A DNA stretch of 20,532 nucleotides from Bacteroidales bacterium (lineage in GTDB: Bacteria > Bacteroidota > Bacteroidia > Bacteroidales > UBA7960). Numbering within the stretch: position 1 is the first letter of the stretch; every line of letters starts with the position of its first letter. This document shows, piece by piece, positions 7,865 to 15,977 of the stretch. The stretch is taken from contig SLPR01000225.1 of NCBI GenBank assembly GCA_007131895.1, forward strand, positions 1 through 20,532, written 5' to 3'. Both the position numbers and the translations under genes were made by a program. The notes beneath the pieces are model-generated. The model saw only the letters and a list, made by a program, of their open reading frames with translations, was not told where the DNA came from and searched no databases.

Positions 7865-9211
7865 TTATTCTTCTGTTCTCTCTCCCTGCAGGGTAGCAGA
7901 GGAACATCCGGTAATTCTCACCATGGCATAATCTCCGGGTTTTAGCCCGGTATTGTTGTCAAAAACAACCACTTTGTTCTGGCTGTTTCGCCCGGTAACC
8001 CTTTTCTCCGATTTTTTCGAAGTTCTCTCTACCAATACCTCAAATACTTTCCCCACATCGGCCTGGTTACTTTTGAGCGACAATTCATTCTGCAAATCAA
8101 TGACTTCCTGTAAACGCTGTGATTTAACCTCTTCCGGCACATCATCCTCAAGTTTTTTAGCGGCAAGGGTCCCCGGACGTTCAGAATACTTAAACATATA
8201 AGCAAAATCGAATCCAACTTCACGCATCAGACTGAGGGTCTGGAGGTGGTCATCTTGTGTTTCGCCACAAAAGCCGGCAATGATATCTGTAGAAACAGCG
8301 CACTCAGGAACAATGCTACGAATGGCAAGAATACGGGACAGGTATTCCTGGCGGGTATATTTTCGGTTCATGTTTTTCAAAACACTGCTGCTTCCTGATT
8401 GAGCAGGAAGGTGGATTGCCTTGCAAATGTTATTATAGGATGCAATTACCTGCAACAGCTCCACCGACATATCCTTTGGGTGGGAAGTGGCAAAACGGAT
8501 CCTCAGGGCCGGATCAATAGATGCCACAGCTTCCATGAGTGCGGGAAAACTCCATGCAGCATCAGATTCTCCGTTTTTCCAGTGATATGAATTTACATTC
8601 TGGCCCAGCAGGGTAATTTCGCGGTAACCTTGCCCAAACAAATCGCGTGCTTCGTTGATAATGCTTTCGGGTTTTCGGCTTCTCTCTTTACCCCGGGTAA
8701 AAGGCACTACACAGTAGGTGCAGAAATTTTCACAACCCCTCATAATAGAAATAAATGCCGAAACTCCATTGCTGGCATACCGCACCGGGGTGATGTCTGC
8801 ATAGGTCTCTTCGGAAGAAAGGATCACGTTAACCGCTTTTTGTCCACTTTCCACATCCAGCAAAAGCTGTGGAAGGTCCCTGTAAGAATCCGGGCCAACA
8901 ACCATATCTACCCTCATGCCCATTTCTTCTTCTTCCAGCAACGATGTCTTGAGTCTTTCAGCCATGCATCCCAAAACACCCAGCACCAGCCCCGGCTTGC
9001 TTTTGCGCAAATGCTGGAGCTGCTTCAAACGGTTAAATACTTTCTGCTCTGCATTTTCGCGGATTGAACAGGTATTGAGAAATATAATGTCGGCATCTTC
9101 CGCTTTGTCAGCAGAAGTATAATTTTTTTCAGTAATGATGGAGGCCACAATTTCGCTGTCAGAGAAATTCATCTGGCAACCGTAGGTCTCTATATAAATT
9201 TTCTTTTCCAA
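7865..9211 (-). CDS. miaB: tRNA-2-methylthio-N6-dimethylallyladenosine synthase MiaB
   Basis: Radical-SAM methylthiotransferase that adds a methylthio group at position 2 of i6A37 in tRNAs reading codons that begin with U. The 448-residue product has all expected parts: an N-terminal UPF0004 domain with three cluster-binding cysteines (Cys12 in ETYGCQMN, Cys48 in LNTCSIRENA, Cys82 in GVLGCMAER), the radical-SAM triad CxxxCxxC at Cys160, Cys164 and Cys167 in RGCENFCTYCVVPFTRG, and a C-terminal TRAM domain of about 65 residues. The GCQMN and CVVPFTRGKERSR signatures point to MiaB and not to RimO or MtaB. It converges on ispD, with 103 bp between the stops and no clear terminator there, and diverges from topA. 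Confidence 0.95.
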   Translation of the reverse strand: MEKKIYIETYGCQMNFSDSEIVASIITEKNYTSADKAEDADIIFLNTCSIRENAEQKVFNRLKQLQHLRKSKPGLVLGVLGCMAERLKTSLLEEEEMGMRVDMVVGPDSYRDLPQLLLDVESGQKAVNVILSSEETYADITPVRYASNGVSAFISIMRGCENFCTYCVVPFTRGKERSRKPESIINEARDLFGQGYREITLLGQNVNSYHWKNGESDAAWSFPALMEAVASIDPALRIRFATSHPKDMSVELLQVIASYNNICKAIHLPAQSGSSSVLKNMNRKYTRQEYLSRILAIRSIVPECAVSTDIIAGFCGETQDDHLQTLSLMREVGFDFAYMFKYSERPGTLAAKKLEDDVPEEVKSQRLQEVIDLQNELSLKSNQADVGKVFEVLVERTSKKSEKRVTGRNSQNKVVVFDNNTGLKPGDYAMVRITGCSSATLQGERTEE

Positions 9212-9260
9212 GTCTGTTTTTCAATTAGTTATATACAATTAAGAATTAAGCATTGACCTG

Positions 9261-9290
9261 CAAAATTACTTAAATTACCAGCAAGGCAAA
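9261..9290 (-). promoter_or_regulatory. Bacteroidota-type promoter for miaB
   Basis: Read on the minus strand, TTTG (plus-strand CAAA at 9287-9290) is followed after 18 nt by TAATTTTG (plus-strand CAAAATTA at 9261-9268). This fits TTTG-n-TAnnTTTG closely. Transcription would start near 9255, about 43 nt before the miaB start codon. Confidence 0.65.
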
Positions 9291-9538
9291 CATAAATTAT
9301 TGATGGATGTTTAGATTTTGAGACGATAATTGTTTTATTTTGCAAAAAAAAGGATGCAGCAGCAGAAATCAAGAATCCGTTTCTGCATGTTCGTCACAAG
9401 CCATTCAGGATGTTCGTGGTGTTTTTCTCCCCAGGATAAAACAGTGATTATAGGTTTATTATGCGGGCTTTCCATTGAGGCAGGCCAGGCAAATAATTTG
9501 AACAGAACCTGCCAAAACAATTTTTTAAATTTATTCCG

Positions 9539-9546
9539 TAGCTTTG
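9539..9546 (+). promoter_or_regulatory. -7 box of a probable topA promoter
   Basis: TAGCTTTG matches TAnnTTTG exactly, and its extended form TAGCTTTGCAA is identical to the ftsX box. No good TTG lies at the right distance upstream; the region at -33 is T-rich. Transcription would start near 9552, about 30 nt before the topA ATG at 9582. Confidence 0.45.
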
Positions 9547-9581
9547 CAAGCTTAAAATTTAGCAATTAAAAATAAGAGATT

Positions 9582-11924
9582 ATGGTTAAAAACCTGGTAA
9601 TAGTAGAGTCACCCGCCAAAGCCAAAACCATTGAAGGATTTCTTGGGAAAGAGTTTTTGGTGAAATCAAGTTTCGGTCACGTGCGGGATTTGTCAAAAAC
9701 CAAGTTAGGCGTTGATATAGAAAACAATTTTGCACCCATATACGAAATTTCGGCCGACAAGAAGAGCGTTGTCAGTGAGTTGAAAAAATTATCCAAAGAT
9801 GCAGAAATAGTGTGGTTAGCAACGGATGAAGACCGCGAAGGAGAAGCCATAAGCTGGCATTTGGCCGAAAGCCTGAATCTGGATTTAAAGAAATGCCGCC
9901 GCATTGTATTTCATGAAATCACCAAGACAGCCATTCAGAATGCCATCGAAAAACCACGGTCTATCGACAACAACCTGGTAAATGCCCAGCAAGCCAGACG
10001 CGTACTGGATCGCCTGGTGGGATTTGAACTTTCGCCGTTGCTTTGGAAAAAGGTGAAACCTTCATTGTCTGCAGGCAGGGTACAATCGGTTTCGGTCAGG
10101 TTAATAGTGGAGCGTGAAAAAGAGATTCAGGAATTTAAGACTGCCGGATCCTTCAGAGTAACCGGTTTATTCCACGTAATTCACAATGGCCAGCCCGCTG
10201 TAATCAAGGCAGAGCTACCCCAGCGCTTTAAAACCAAAAAAGAGGCTGTTGAATTTCTGGAGAGGTGCATCAATGCGGGCTATTTTGTTGAGAATATTGA
10301 GACCAAGCCGGCAAAAAAATCACCTGCGGCCCCTTTTATCACATCTACCTTACAACAGGAAGCAAGCCGTAAACTGGGATTTTCCGTATCACGCACCATG
10401 ATAGTAGCGCAAAAGCTCTATGAGTCCGGAAAAATCACCTACATGAGAACCGACTCCGTCAACCTCTCGGATACCGCTGTGGCAATGGCCAAAGAGGTAA
10501 TTGAAAAGAACTTCGGAAAAGAATATGTGCAGATCCGCAAATATGCCACCAAATCCAAGGGAGCCCAGGAAGCACACGAGGCCATAAGACCTACATACAT
10601 GAATGTAATGGAGGCAGGGGCTGATGCATCCGAAAAACGGCTCTATGAACTTATCTGGAAACGCACCGTTGCATCGCAGATGAGTGATGCCAGGCTGGAA
10701 AAAACCAACGTTACCATTGGCATATCAACAACAGATGAAAAGTTTATTGCCAACGGAGAGGTTATGAAATTTGACGGATTCCTGAAAGTTTATCTTGAAT
10801 CTACAGATGATGAGGATGATGAGGTTCAGGAAGGAATTCTCCCTCCCCTTAAGGTGGATCAGAAACTGGAAATGGACGAAATTATCGCCCAGGAAAGATT
10901 TACCAAACATCCGCCCCGCTACACGGAAGCCAGTCTTGTAAAGAAACTTGAAGAACTCGGTATTGGCAGGCCTTCTACTTATGCCCCTACCATTTCTACT
11001 ATACAGAAGAGGGAGTATGTGGAAAAAGAGAGTCGTGAAGGTGATAAGCGGGAATATGAACACCTTTCACTGAAAAACAACAAAATCGCCACCCAGAAAA
11101 AATCAGAGATTACAGGGACAGAAAAGAACAAACTTTTCCCCACAGATATTGGCATTGTGGTTAACGGTTTTCTCATGGAATACTTTCAAGGCATCATGGA
11201 TTACAATTTTACCGCCAATGTAGAGAAGGAATTTGACGATATAGCCCAGGGGCTGAAAGAGTGGACCAAGGTTATTCATGAATTCTACCATCCTTTTCAC
11301 GAAAAAGTTGAGCATACCCTTCAACATTCAGAAAAGTTCAGTGGTGAGCGAAAGCTGGGCAAAGATCCCAAAACAGGCAAAGACATCATTGCACGCATTG
11401 GCCGTTTTGGCGCCATGGTACAGATCGGCCATGCCGACGACGAAGAGAAACCCCTGTTTGCAGGACTTCGGAAAGACCAGAGCCTGGAAACCATAACCCT
11501 GGAAGATGCTTTGGATTTATTCAAGCTGCCACGCAAAGTTGGCGAATATGAAGGCAAGGAGATTGTTGCAGCAGCAGGAAGATTTGGCCCCTACCTGCGG
11601 CATGATTCAAAATTCTACTCATTGCCCAAGACTGACGACCCCCTTACAATAGAGCAGGAGAGGTCTATTGAAGTAATAGAAGAGAAGCGGGAAAAAGACA
11701 GGCAAAAAGTAATCAAGGAGTTTAAGGAGAATGAAAATGTAAAAATTCTGCGCGGCAGATGGGGTGCTTATCTGGCATCCGAAGGCAGCAATTACAAGCT
11801 CCCTAAGGACAAAGACCCTGAGAAGCTCAGCCTGGAAGATTGCCTAAATATTATAAAAGAAGGAACCTCAACACAGAAATCACGTACAACACGAAAGAAA
11901 GCACCAAGCAAGAAGAAAAAATAA
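9582..11924 (+). CDS. topA: Type I DNA topoisomerase TopA
   Basis: Relaxes negative supercoils by transient single-strand cleavage through a 5'-phosphotyrosine. The 780-residue product opens with the TOPRIM domain (LVIVESPAKAKTIEGFLG at 5-22; the acidic motif LATDEDREGEAISWHL with Asp82 and Asp84). The catalytic tyrosine is Tyr287 in SGKITYMRTDS. Later core motifs include RYTEASLVKKLEELGIGRPSTYAPTI. The C-terminal third holds Cys-poor topoisomerase repeats recognisable by their glycine turns: RIGRFGAMVQIG, AAGRFGPYLRH and LRGRWGAYLAS. The protein ends in a lysine/arginine-rich tail. It lacks the four-cysteine zinc fingers of E. coli TopA, as is usual for TopA enzymes with this tail type. The next gene follows after 18 bp. 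Confidence 0.97.
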   Translation: MVKNLVIVESPAKAKTIEGFLGKEFLVKSSFGHVRDLSKTKLGVDIENNFAPIYEISADKKSVVSELKKLSKDAEIVWLATDEDREGEAISWHLAESLNLDLKKCRRIVFHEITKTAIQNAIEKPRSIDNNLVNAQQARRVLDRLVGFELSPLLWKKVKPSLSAGRVQSVSVRLIVEREKEIQEFKTAGSFRVTGLFHVIHNGQPAVIKAELPQRFKTKKEAVEFLERCINAGYFVENIETKPAKKSPAAPFITSTLQQEASRKLGFSVSRTMIVAQKLYESGKITYMRTDSVNLSDTAVAMAKEVIEKNFGKEYVQIRKYATKSKGAQEAHEAIRPTYMNVMEAGADASEKRLYELIWKRTVASQMSDARLEKTNVTIGISTTDEKFIANGEVMKFDGFLKVYLESTDDEDDEVQEGILPPLKVDQKLEMDEIIAQERFTKHPPRYTEASLVKKLEELGIGRPSTYAPTISTIQKREYVEKESREGDKREYEHLSLKNNKIATQKKSEITGTEKNKLFPTDIGIVVNGFLMEYFQGIMDYNFTANVEKEFDDIAQGLKEWTKVIHEFYHPFHEKVEHTLQHSEKFSGERKLGKDPKTGKDIIARIGRFGAMVQIGHADDEEKPLFAGLRKDQSLETITLEDALDLFKLPRKVGEYEGKEIVAAAGRFGPYLRHDSKFYSLPKTDDPLTIEQERSIEVIEEKREKDRQKVIKEFKENENVKILRGRWGAYLASEGSNYKLPKDKDPEKLSLEDCLNIIKEGTSTQKSRTTRKKAPSKKKK

Positions 11925-11942
11925 AATCCTTTAATTCTGTTT

Positions 11943-13124
11943 ATGGAAATTGCTGATTTTTTCGTACCGGTGGAATTCCAGAAAATCCATTTTTCTGAAG
12001 ATTCTCACCCGCTGATTCTGGGAAATGTTATCAACAGCTATAATGAGGAGCAGTCATTCCCTTCCCTTGATGGTATTGACATTGCAATACTTGGGGTAAA
12101 AGAAGACCGCAATGCCATAGAAAACAAGGGTTGTGCATATGCACCGGATTATGTCCGGAAATATTTATACAACCTCTACCAGGGTCCCTTCAAACTCAAA
12201 CTGGCCGATTTAGGAAATATCAAACAGGGAGAAACCCCGGAGGATACCTATTTTGCAGTAAAAACAGTGGTGTCAGAACTGCTCGAAAACAGGATTATCC
12301 CTGTTATCATCGGTGGCAGTCAGGATTTATCTTATGCCAACTACAGAGCTTATGAAACACTGGGACAGATAATAAATATCGTATCGGTCGATTCCTCTTT
12401 TGATTTGGGTTTAAATGAAGAGCACATCCATCATAAAAATTATCTTAACAAAATCCTGACCCATCAGCCTAACTTTCTGTTCAATTACACCAATATCGGA
12501 TATCAGACCTATTTTGTGGATCAGGACGCCATTGAGCTGATGCACAAACTAAACTTTGACATTCACCGGTTGGGAATCGTAAGAAAGAACCTGGAGGAAG
12601 TGGAGCCTATTGTTCGCAATGCCGACATGCTCAGTTTCGACATGAGCAGTATCAGGCAGTCTGATGCCCCGGGCAATGGGAATGCCTCTCCCAATGGATT
12701 TTATGGAGAAGAGGCATGTCAGATAATCAGATATGCCGGATTGAGCGACAAACTCTCGTCGGTTGGTTTTTATGAACTAAACCCCGCCTTTGATAATGGG
12801 GAGCAAACCGCCCATCTGGTGGCACAAATGATCTGGTATTTCCTTGAGGGTTTTTACCACCGCAAAAACGACTTTCCTGACAGGCAAAGAAAAGACAGCT
12901 CCTCATATGTAAAATACGTGGTGTCAATGAAGGAATTTAAAGAGGAGATCGTTTTTTACAAAAGCAAGGTAAGCGATCGATGGTGGATGGAAGTACCCTG
13001 TCAGGGGCTGCAATCCAAATACGAAAGACAATTTCTTGTACCTTGTTCCTACAATGATTACCAGTCAGCCTGCCAGGAAGAACTTCCGGAAAAATGGTGG
13101 CAAGTATATCAAAAGTTTCTCTGA
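11943..13124 (+). CDS. Arginase/ureohydrolase-fold protein with degenerate metal site
   Basis: A 393-residue protein with the order of motifs of the arginase-agmatinase-formimidoylglutamase fold. Automated annotation would probably say formimidoylglutamase, but the metal site is broken. Where the fold normally has GGxHE/GGDHS, it reads GGSQDLS (124-130; His replaced by Gln127). Where it has DAHxD, it reads DSSFD (150-154; the His is Ser152, both Asp kept). Where it has SxDxDxxDP, it reads SFDMSSIRQSD (231-241; Asp233 kept, the second Asp is Ser235). Three of six usual Mn ligands are thus absent, so ureohydrolase activity is doubtful; a structural or binding role is inferred. Residues from about 300 form a C-terminal extension rich in Trp, Tyr and Lys (DRWWMEVP, EKWWQVYQKF). 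No signal peptide, so cytoplasmic. It follows topA by 18 bp and precedes the T9SS operon. Confidence 0.8.
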   Translation: MEIADFFVPVEFQKIHFSEDSHPLILGNVINSYNEEQSFPSLDGIDIAILGVKEDRNAIENKGCAYAPDYVRKYLYNLYQGPFKLKLADLGNIKQGETPEDTYFAVKTVVSELLENRIIPVIIGGSQDLSYANYRAYETLGQIINIVSVDSSFDLGLNEEHIHHKNYLNKILTHQPNFLFNYTNIGYQTYFVDQDAIELMHKLNFDIHRLGIVRKNLEEVEPIVRNADMLSFDMSSIRQSDAPGNGNASPNGFYGEEACQIIRYAGLSDKLSSVGFYELNPAFDNGEQTAHLVAQMIWYFLEGFYHRKNDFPDRQRKDSSSYVKYVVSMKEFKEEIVFYKSKVSDRWWMEVPCQGLQSKYERQFLVPCSYNDYQSACQEELPEKWWQVYQKFL

Positions 13125-13393
13125 CTTATGCCCTTTTTCCGACCTGTCTTTTTTAACAGCCTCATAATCTTCATGTTCTGTGTAAATTTCAAACATGCTT
13201 TGGAATCAGAAATATCATTTTTTCAATGAAAAATAGTACTTTTATCCATGAGCATATCAAGACACAAGTATTTCTTCGGGAACAAAACAAGTAGAAATAC
13301 TGATAAGGTAATCTAAGATAGTTTTTATATTTGTGGTGTCATTTGGCGTATTACCATTTGGCAAGTTATTGAAAAACAATATGTTCTTTGAAA

Positions 13394-13407
13394 TTTTGGT
13401 TCCAAAA
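13394..13407. promoter_or_regulatory. Perfect 14-bp palindrome-like element, possible operator
   Basis: TTTTGG (13394-13399) and CCAAAA (13402-13407) are inverted around TT. A 2-nt loop is too small for a good RNA hairpin, so if functional it is more likely a protein-binding site in DNA. It sits 35 bp upstream of the closest promoter-like -7 box before porP. No regulator is identified. Confidence 0.3.
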
Positions 13408-13449
13408 CTTATTAACAGCCCCTTGTTGATAAAAAATATTGTAATTTTA

Positions 13450-13469
13450 CGCCCCTGAAAACAGGCGCG
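13450..13469 (+). promoter_or_regulatory. Small GC-rich hairpin in the presumed porP leader
   Basis: CGC-C-CCTG (13450-13457) pairs with CAGG-C-GCG (13462-13469) around AAAA, giving 4 plus 3 pairs with one C/C mismatch. It stands out as GC-rich in a strongly AT-rich stretch. It lies close to the inferred transcript start; its role is unknown. Confidence 0.3.
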
Positions 13470-13559
13470 AAAGCGGTGAGAAAAAATTTACCTGTTGGTT
13501 CAATTTTTTAAAGAATACTGCGTTTGAACAATTGAGTGATTCAAAAAAACCAGTCTTAA

Positions 13560-14516
13560 ATGAAAAAGTGCTGCATTGCTGTTGTATTAATATTGTCTGT
13601 AATTTTTTCTGATGATGTATTGGGTCAGCAAGAAGCGCAATTCAGTCACAACATGTTTAACAACATGGGCATCAACCCCGGTTACGCAGGGCTTCGGAAT
13701 GCAATATGCGCCACAGCCCTTGCCCGCCAGCAGTGGGTTGGCTTTCGCGACGAAGAAAGAAACCGGATAAATCCGGAAACTTACAGTTTTACCGTTGATG
13801 CTCCCCTTCCCTTTATTCGTGGAGGTCTTGCATTGGGTTTTCTTCAGGATCAGCTTGGTTATGAAACAGCACTTGGAGTAAAACTTGCTTATTCTTATCA
13901 TCTTGACATGGATTATGGAAAAATGGGAATAGGCGCGCAGATAGGATTCCTTGATAAAAGGTTTGATTTTGCCGAATTGCGCCCCATTACAGATGGAGAT
14001 CCCGCATTGATTGGCTCAGGAGAAGAATCCAGGATGATGATTGATGGTGCACTGGGAGTATTTTATCAGATGGACCAGACAGCATGGGCAGGCATATCAG
14101 TCAGCCAGCTGGCTCAAACCCGGCGCGAAATAGGAAGCGCTGAATACCAGCTAAGAAGACATTTGTATGTATCTGCCGGTTACAATTATCCAATACCGGG
14201 TCAACCCCATTTTGTTGTCAGTCCATCCATTTTGTTCAAAACAGACTTTGGCAGTCTGCAAACGGATTTTAATACGCTCATTACATTTCGCGAAAGATTC
14301 TGGGGTGGGCTAAGTTACAGGATACAAGACGCTGCTGTTGTACTTTTGGGACTATCATTCGAACAAATAAGCATAGGATATTCCTATGACATCACCCTGT
14401 CGCCCCTGGGAAGGAGTGGCAGAAGCTGGGGAAGTCATGAAATATTCGTACAATATTGTTTCAGCCTGGATATCGAAAGAATCCAGCATAAGCAAAGAAA
14501 TGTCAGGTTCTTGTAG
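13560..14516 (+). CDS. porP: PorP/SprF family type IX secretion system membrane protein
   Basis: Outer-membrane beta-barrel component of the type IX secretion system, thought to link the outer membrane to the periplasmic ring or to help anchor a cargo protein. The 318-residue product has a signal peptide (hydrophobic core about 6-16, cleavage probably after Gly22 in DVLG-QQ). The family signature follows immediately: AQFSHNMFNNMGINPGYAG and then a WVGF block (RQQWVGFRDE). The remainder alternates short beta-strands rich in Gly, Tyr and Phe, with repeated YSY/YSYD elements. It stands just ahead of gldKLMN, the same order as porP-porKLMN in Porphyromonas. It may instead be a paralogue closer to SprF; bacteria of this phylum often have many copies, so the symbol denotes the family and position, not proven orthology. 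Confidence 0.88.
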   Translation: MKKCCIAVVLILSVIFSDDVLGQQEAQFSHNMFNNMGINPGYAGLRNAICATALARQQWVGFRDEERNRINPETYSFTVDAPLPFIRGGLALGFLQDQLGYETALGVKLAYSYHLDMDYGKMGIGAQIGFLDKRFDFAELRPITDGDPALIGSGEESRMMIDGALGVFYQMDQTAWAGISVSQLAQTRREIGSAEYQLRRHLYVSAGYNYPIPGQPHFVVSPSILFKTDFGSLQTDFNTLITFRERFWGGLSYRIQDAAVVLLGLSFEQISIGYSYDITLSPLGRSGRSWGSHEIFVQYCFSLDIERIQHKQRNVRFL

Positions 14517-14627
14517 GCAGGAAAATGATCTATGTTTTGAAACCTAATCATTAAATGCCCGTAAAATTGTGGAAAAAGATTTATTGAGAAATAGTATTTA
14601 TAAGTGGTCATAAAATCAGGAATTAAC

Positions 14628-15926
14628 ATGAAAAGGTTAATATTAATTGCATCGATAGTGGTATTGATAACCAGTTGTGACCGTTCAGGCCGAGGTCATT
14701 TAACAGGTGTTCAAAATCGTCCGGATGGTTTTTATGCAGATCCTCCCGGTATGGTATACATCCCAATGGGAAGTTTTAACATGGGACCATCAGATCAGGA
14801 TATAGCATATTCGCAAAATGCTATAACCAAAACTGTATCACTCCCTGCTTTCTATATGGATGAAACAGAAATTACCAACAACCAATACAGGCAATTTGTA
14901 TACTGGGTAAGAGACTCTCTTGCTCACTTACTGCTGGCCGACATCGACGAGGATCATCTTATTTTGATGGATGATTTTGGCATGGATCTGGAACCCCCTC
15001 TTATTAACTGGCGTCAGCGCATTCGCTGGGACGGTGAAGAAGAAAGAGAAGTTTTAGAAGAACTTTTCCTGCCCGAGCATGAAAGATTCTTCAGAAGAAG
15101 AGAAATTGACAGCAGAAAACTTATATACAGGTATCATATCATTGACATCAATCGTGCTGCACGGCGTGCAGAAAGAAATACCCCCCGTAACGAATTTGTA
15201 GTAGAATACGAAACGGCGGTATATCCTGATACCCTGGCCTGGATTCACGATTTCAGCTATGCATACAATGAGCCCATGACCCAGTATTATTTCTGGCACC
15301 CCACCTATGACCATTACCCTGTTGTGGGCGTGAATTGGCTTCAGGCACGTGCATTTACCATCTGGAGAACCAATTACCTGAACAACTACCTTTCCAACAG
15401 GGAACGTCCGTTTGCTCAGGAATTCAGACTTCCCACAGAAGCTGAATGGGAATATGCTGCCAGAGGTGGCCTCGACCTTAACCCCTATCCATGGGGAGGT
15501 CCTTACACCCGAAACATTGACGGTTGTTTCCTGGCCAACTTTAAGCCTTTACGTGGTAACTATGTGGATGATGGCGGTTTTCAGACTGTCATTGTAGGGC
15601 ATTATCCTCCCAACGACTACGGATTGTATGATATGGCAGGAAATGTTTCTGAATGGACAATTAATGCGTGGGATGAGTCGTTCTATAACTTTGGACACGA
15701 CATGAACATGCACTATCATTATGAAGCTCAACCCGACGATCCTATCACCCTTAAGCGCAAAGCCATCAGGGGCGGATCATGGAAAGATGTCGGGTTTATG
15801 TTACAGGTAAGCACCCGCACCTATGAATACCAGGATACAGCAAAATCCTATATCGGTTTCAGGTGCGTACAGACCTACCCCGGCAGAGACAGGGGCGATG
15901 GAAACAGAGCATCTAATGTCTATTAA
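14628..15926 (+). CDS. gldK: Type IX secretion / gliding lipoprotein GldK (PorK)
   Basis: GldK lipoproteins form, with GldN, the large ring at the periplasmic face of the outer membrane in the T9SS. The 432-residue product starts with a lipoprotein signal: MKRLILIASIVVLITSC, with ITSC as lipobox and Cys17 as the lipidated residue. The body is a formylglycine-generating-enzyme-like (sulfatase-modifying factor) fold: MVYIPMGSFNMG, YMDETEITNNQYRQFV, PVVGVNWLQARAF, LPTEAEWEYAARGG, GLYDMAGNVSEWT and the final IRGGSW...SYIGFRCV. The paired catalytic cysteines of true FGE enzymes are not present in the RGGSW region, so it is structural. A charged insertion at about 95-200 is usual for GldK. I chose ATG 14628 over the in-frame ATG at 14604, since only the former gives a normal lipoprotein signal. 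It follows porP by 111 bp. Confidence 0.94.
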   Translation: MKRLILIASIVVLITSCDRSGRGHLTGVQNRPDGFYADPPGMVYIPMGSFNMGPSDQDIAYSQNAITKTVSLPAFYMDETEITNNQYRQFVYWVRDSLAHLLLADIDEDHLILMDDFGMDLEPPLINWRQRIRWDGEEEREVLEELFLPEHERFFRRREIDSRKLIYRYHIIDINRAARRAERNTPRNEFVVEYETAVYPDTLAWIHDFSYAYNEPMTQYYFWHPTYDHYPVVGVNWLQARAFTIWRTNYLNNYLSNRERPFAQEFRLPTEAEWEYAARGGLDLNPYPWGGPYTRNIDGCFLANFKPLRGNYVDDGGFQTVIVGHYPPNDYGLYDMAGNVSEWTINAWDESFYNFGHDMNMHYHYEAQPDDPITLKRKAIRGGSWKDVGFMLQVSTRTYEYQDTAKSYIGFRCVQTYPGRDRGDGNRASNVY

Positions 15927-15934
15927 TTTTATTG

Positions 15935-15963
15935 TATTCAAATCATTATTTTATTCAAATCAT
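15935..15963 (+). repeat. 12-bp direct repeat between gldK and gldL
   Basis: TATTCAAATCAT occurs at 15935-15946 and again at 15952-15963, a period of 17 bp, filling most of the 51-bp gap between gldK and gldL. It could be a remnant of a local duplication or a binding site for a regulator; nothing else supports either. Confidence 0.6.
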
Positions 15964-15977
15964 ACACCTGAACGTTT

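Larger units (their letters stand above)
9212..9581. other. 370-bp divergent intergenic region, miaB/topA
   Basis: This stretch holds promoters for both flanking genes and no convincing gene. Overlapping open frames exist on both strands (9330-9569 plus, 9335-9565 minus) but neither looks like a protein. GGCAGG at 9479-9484 and CCTGCC at 9508-9513 could form a stem with a 23-nt loop, followed by six T at 9521-9526, a very weak terminator candidate for any transcript arising upstream of the topA promoter. Confidence 0.5.
13125..13559 (+). promoter_or_regulatory. 435-bp leader region upstream of the T9SS operon
   Basis: No convincing gene lies here. Promoter-like boxes are TATATTTG at 13326-13333 (an exact TAnnTTTG with no good TTG upstream) and TTG at 13423-13425 with TAATTTTA at 13442-13449 (one mismatch, 16-nt gap). 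The last pair would start transcription near 13455 and leave a roughly 100-nt leader for porP. Also present are a 14-bp palindrome (13394-13407) and a small hairpin (13450-13469), listed separately. Tiny frames such as ATG 13128 (33 codons) have no support. Confidence 0.4.

Noticed and set aside
7865..9211. RimO or MtaB as alternatives to MiaB
   Set aside because: ETYGCQMN, LNTCSIRENA and CVVPFTRGKERSR are MiaB signatures.
9330..9569. Open frames on both strands (79 and 76 codons) in the miaB-topA gap
   Set aside because: They overlap each other antiparallel, have no recognisable protein features, and the plus frame runs through the topA promoter box. Probably chance openness.
13128..13229. 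33-codon hydrophobic frame right after the ureohydrolase-like gene
   Set aside because: Very short, AT-driven, no supporting signal; listed only as a possibility to ignore unless expression data appear.
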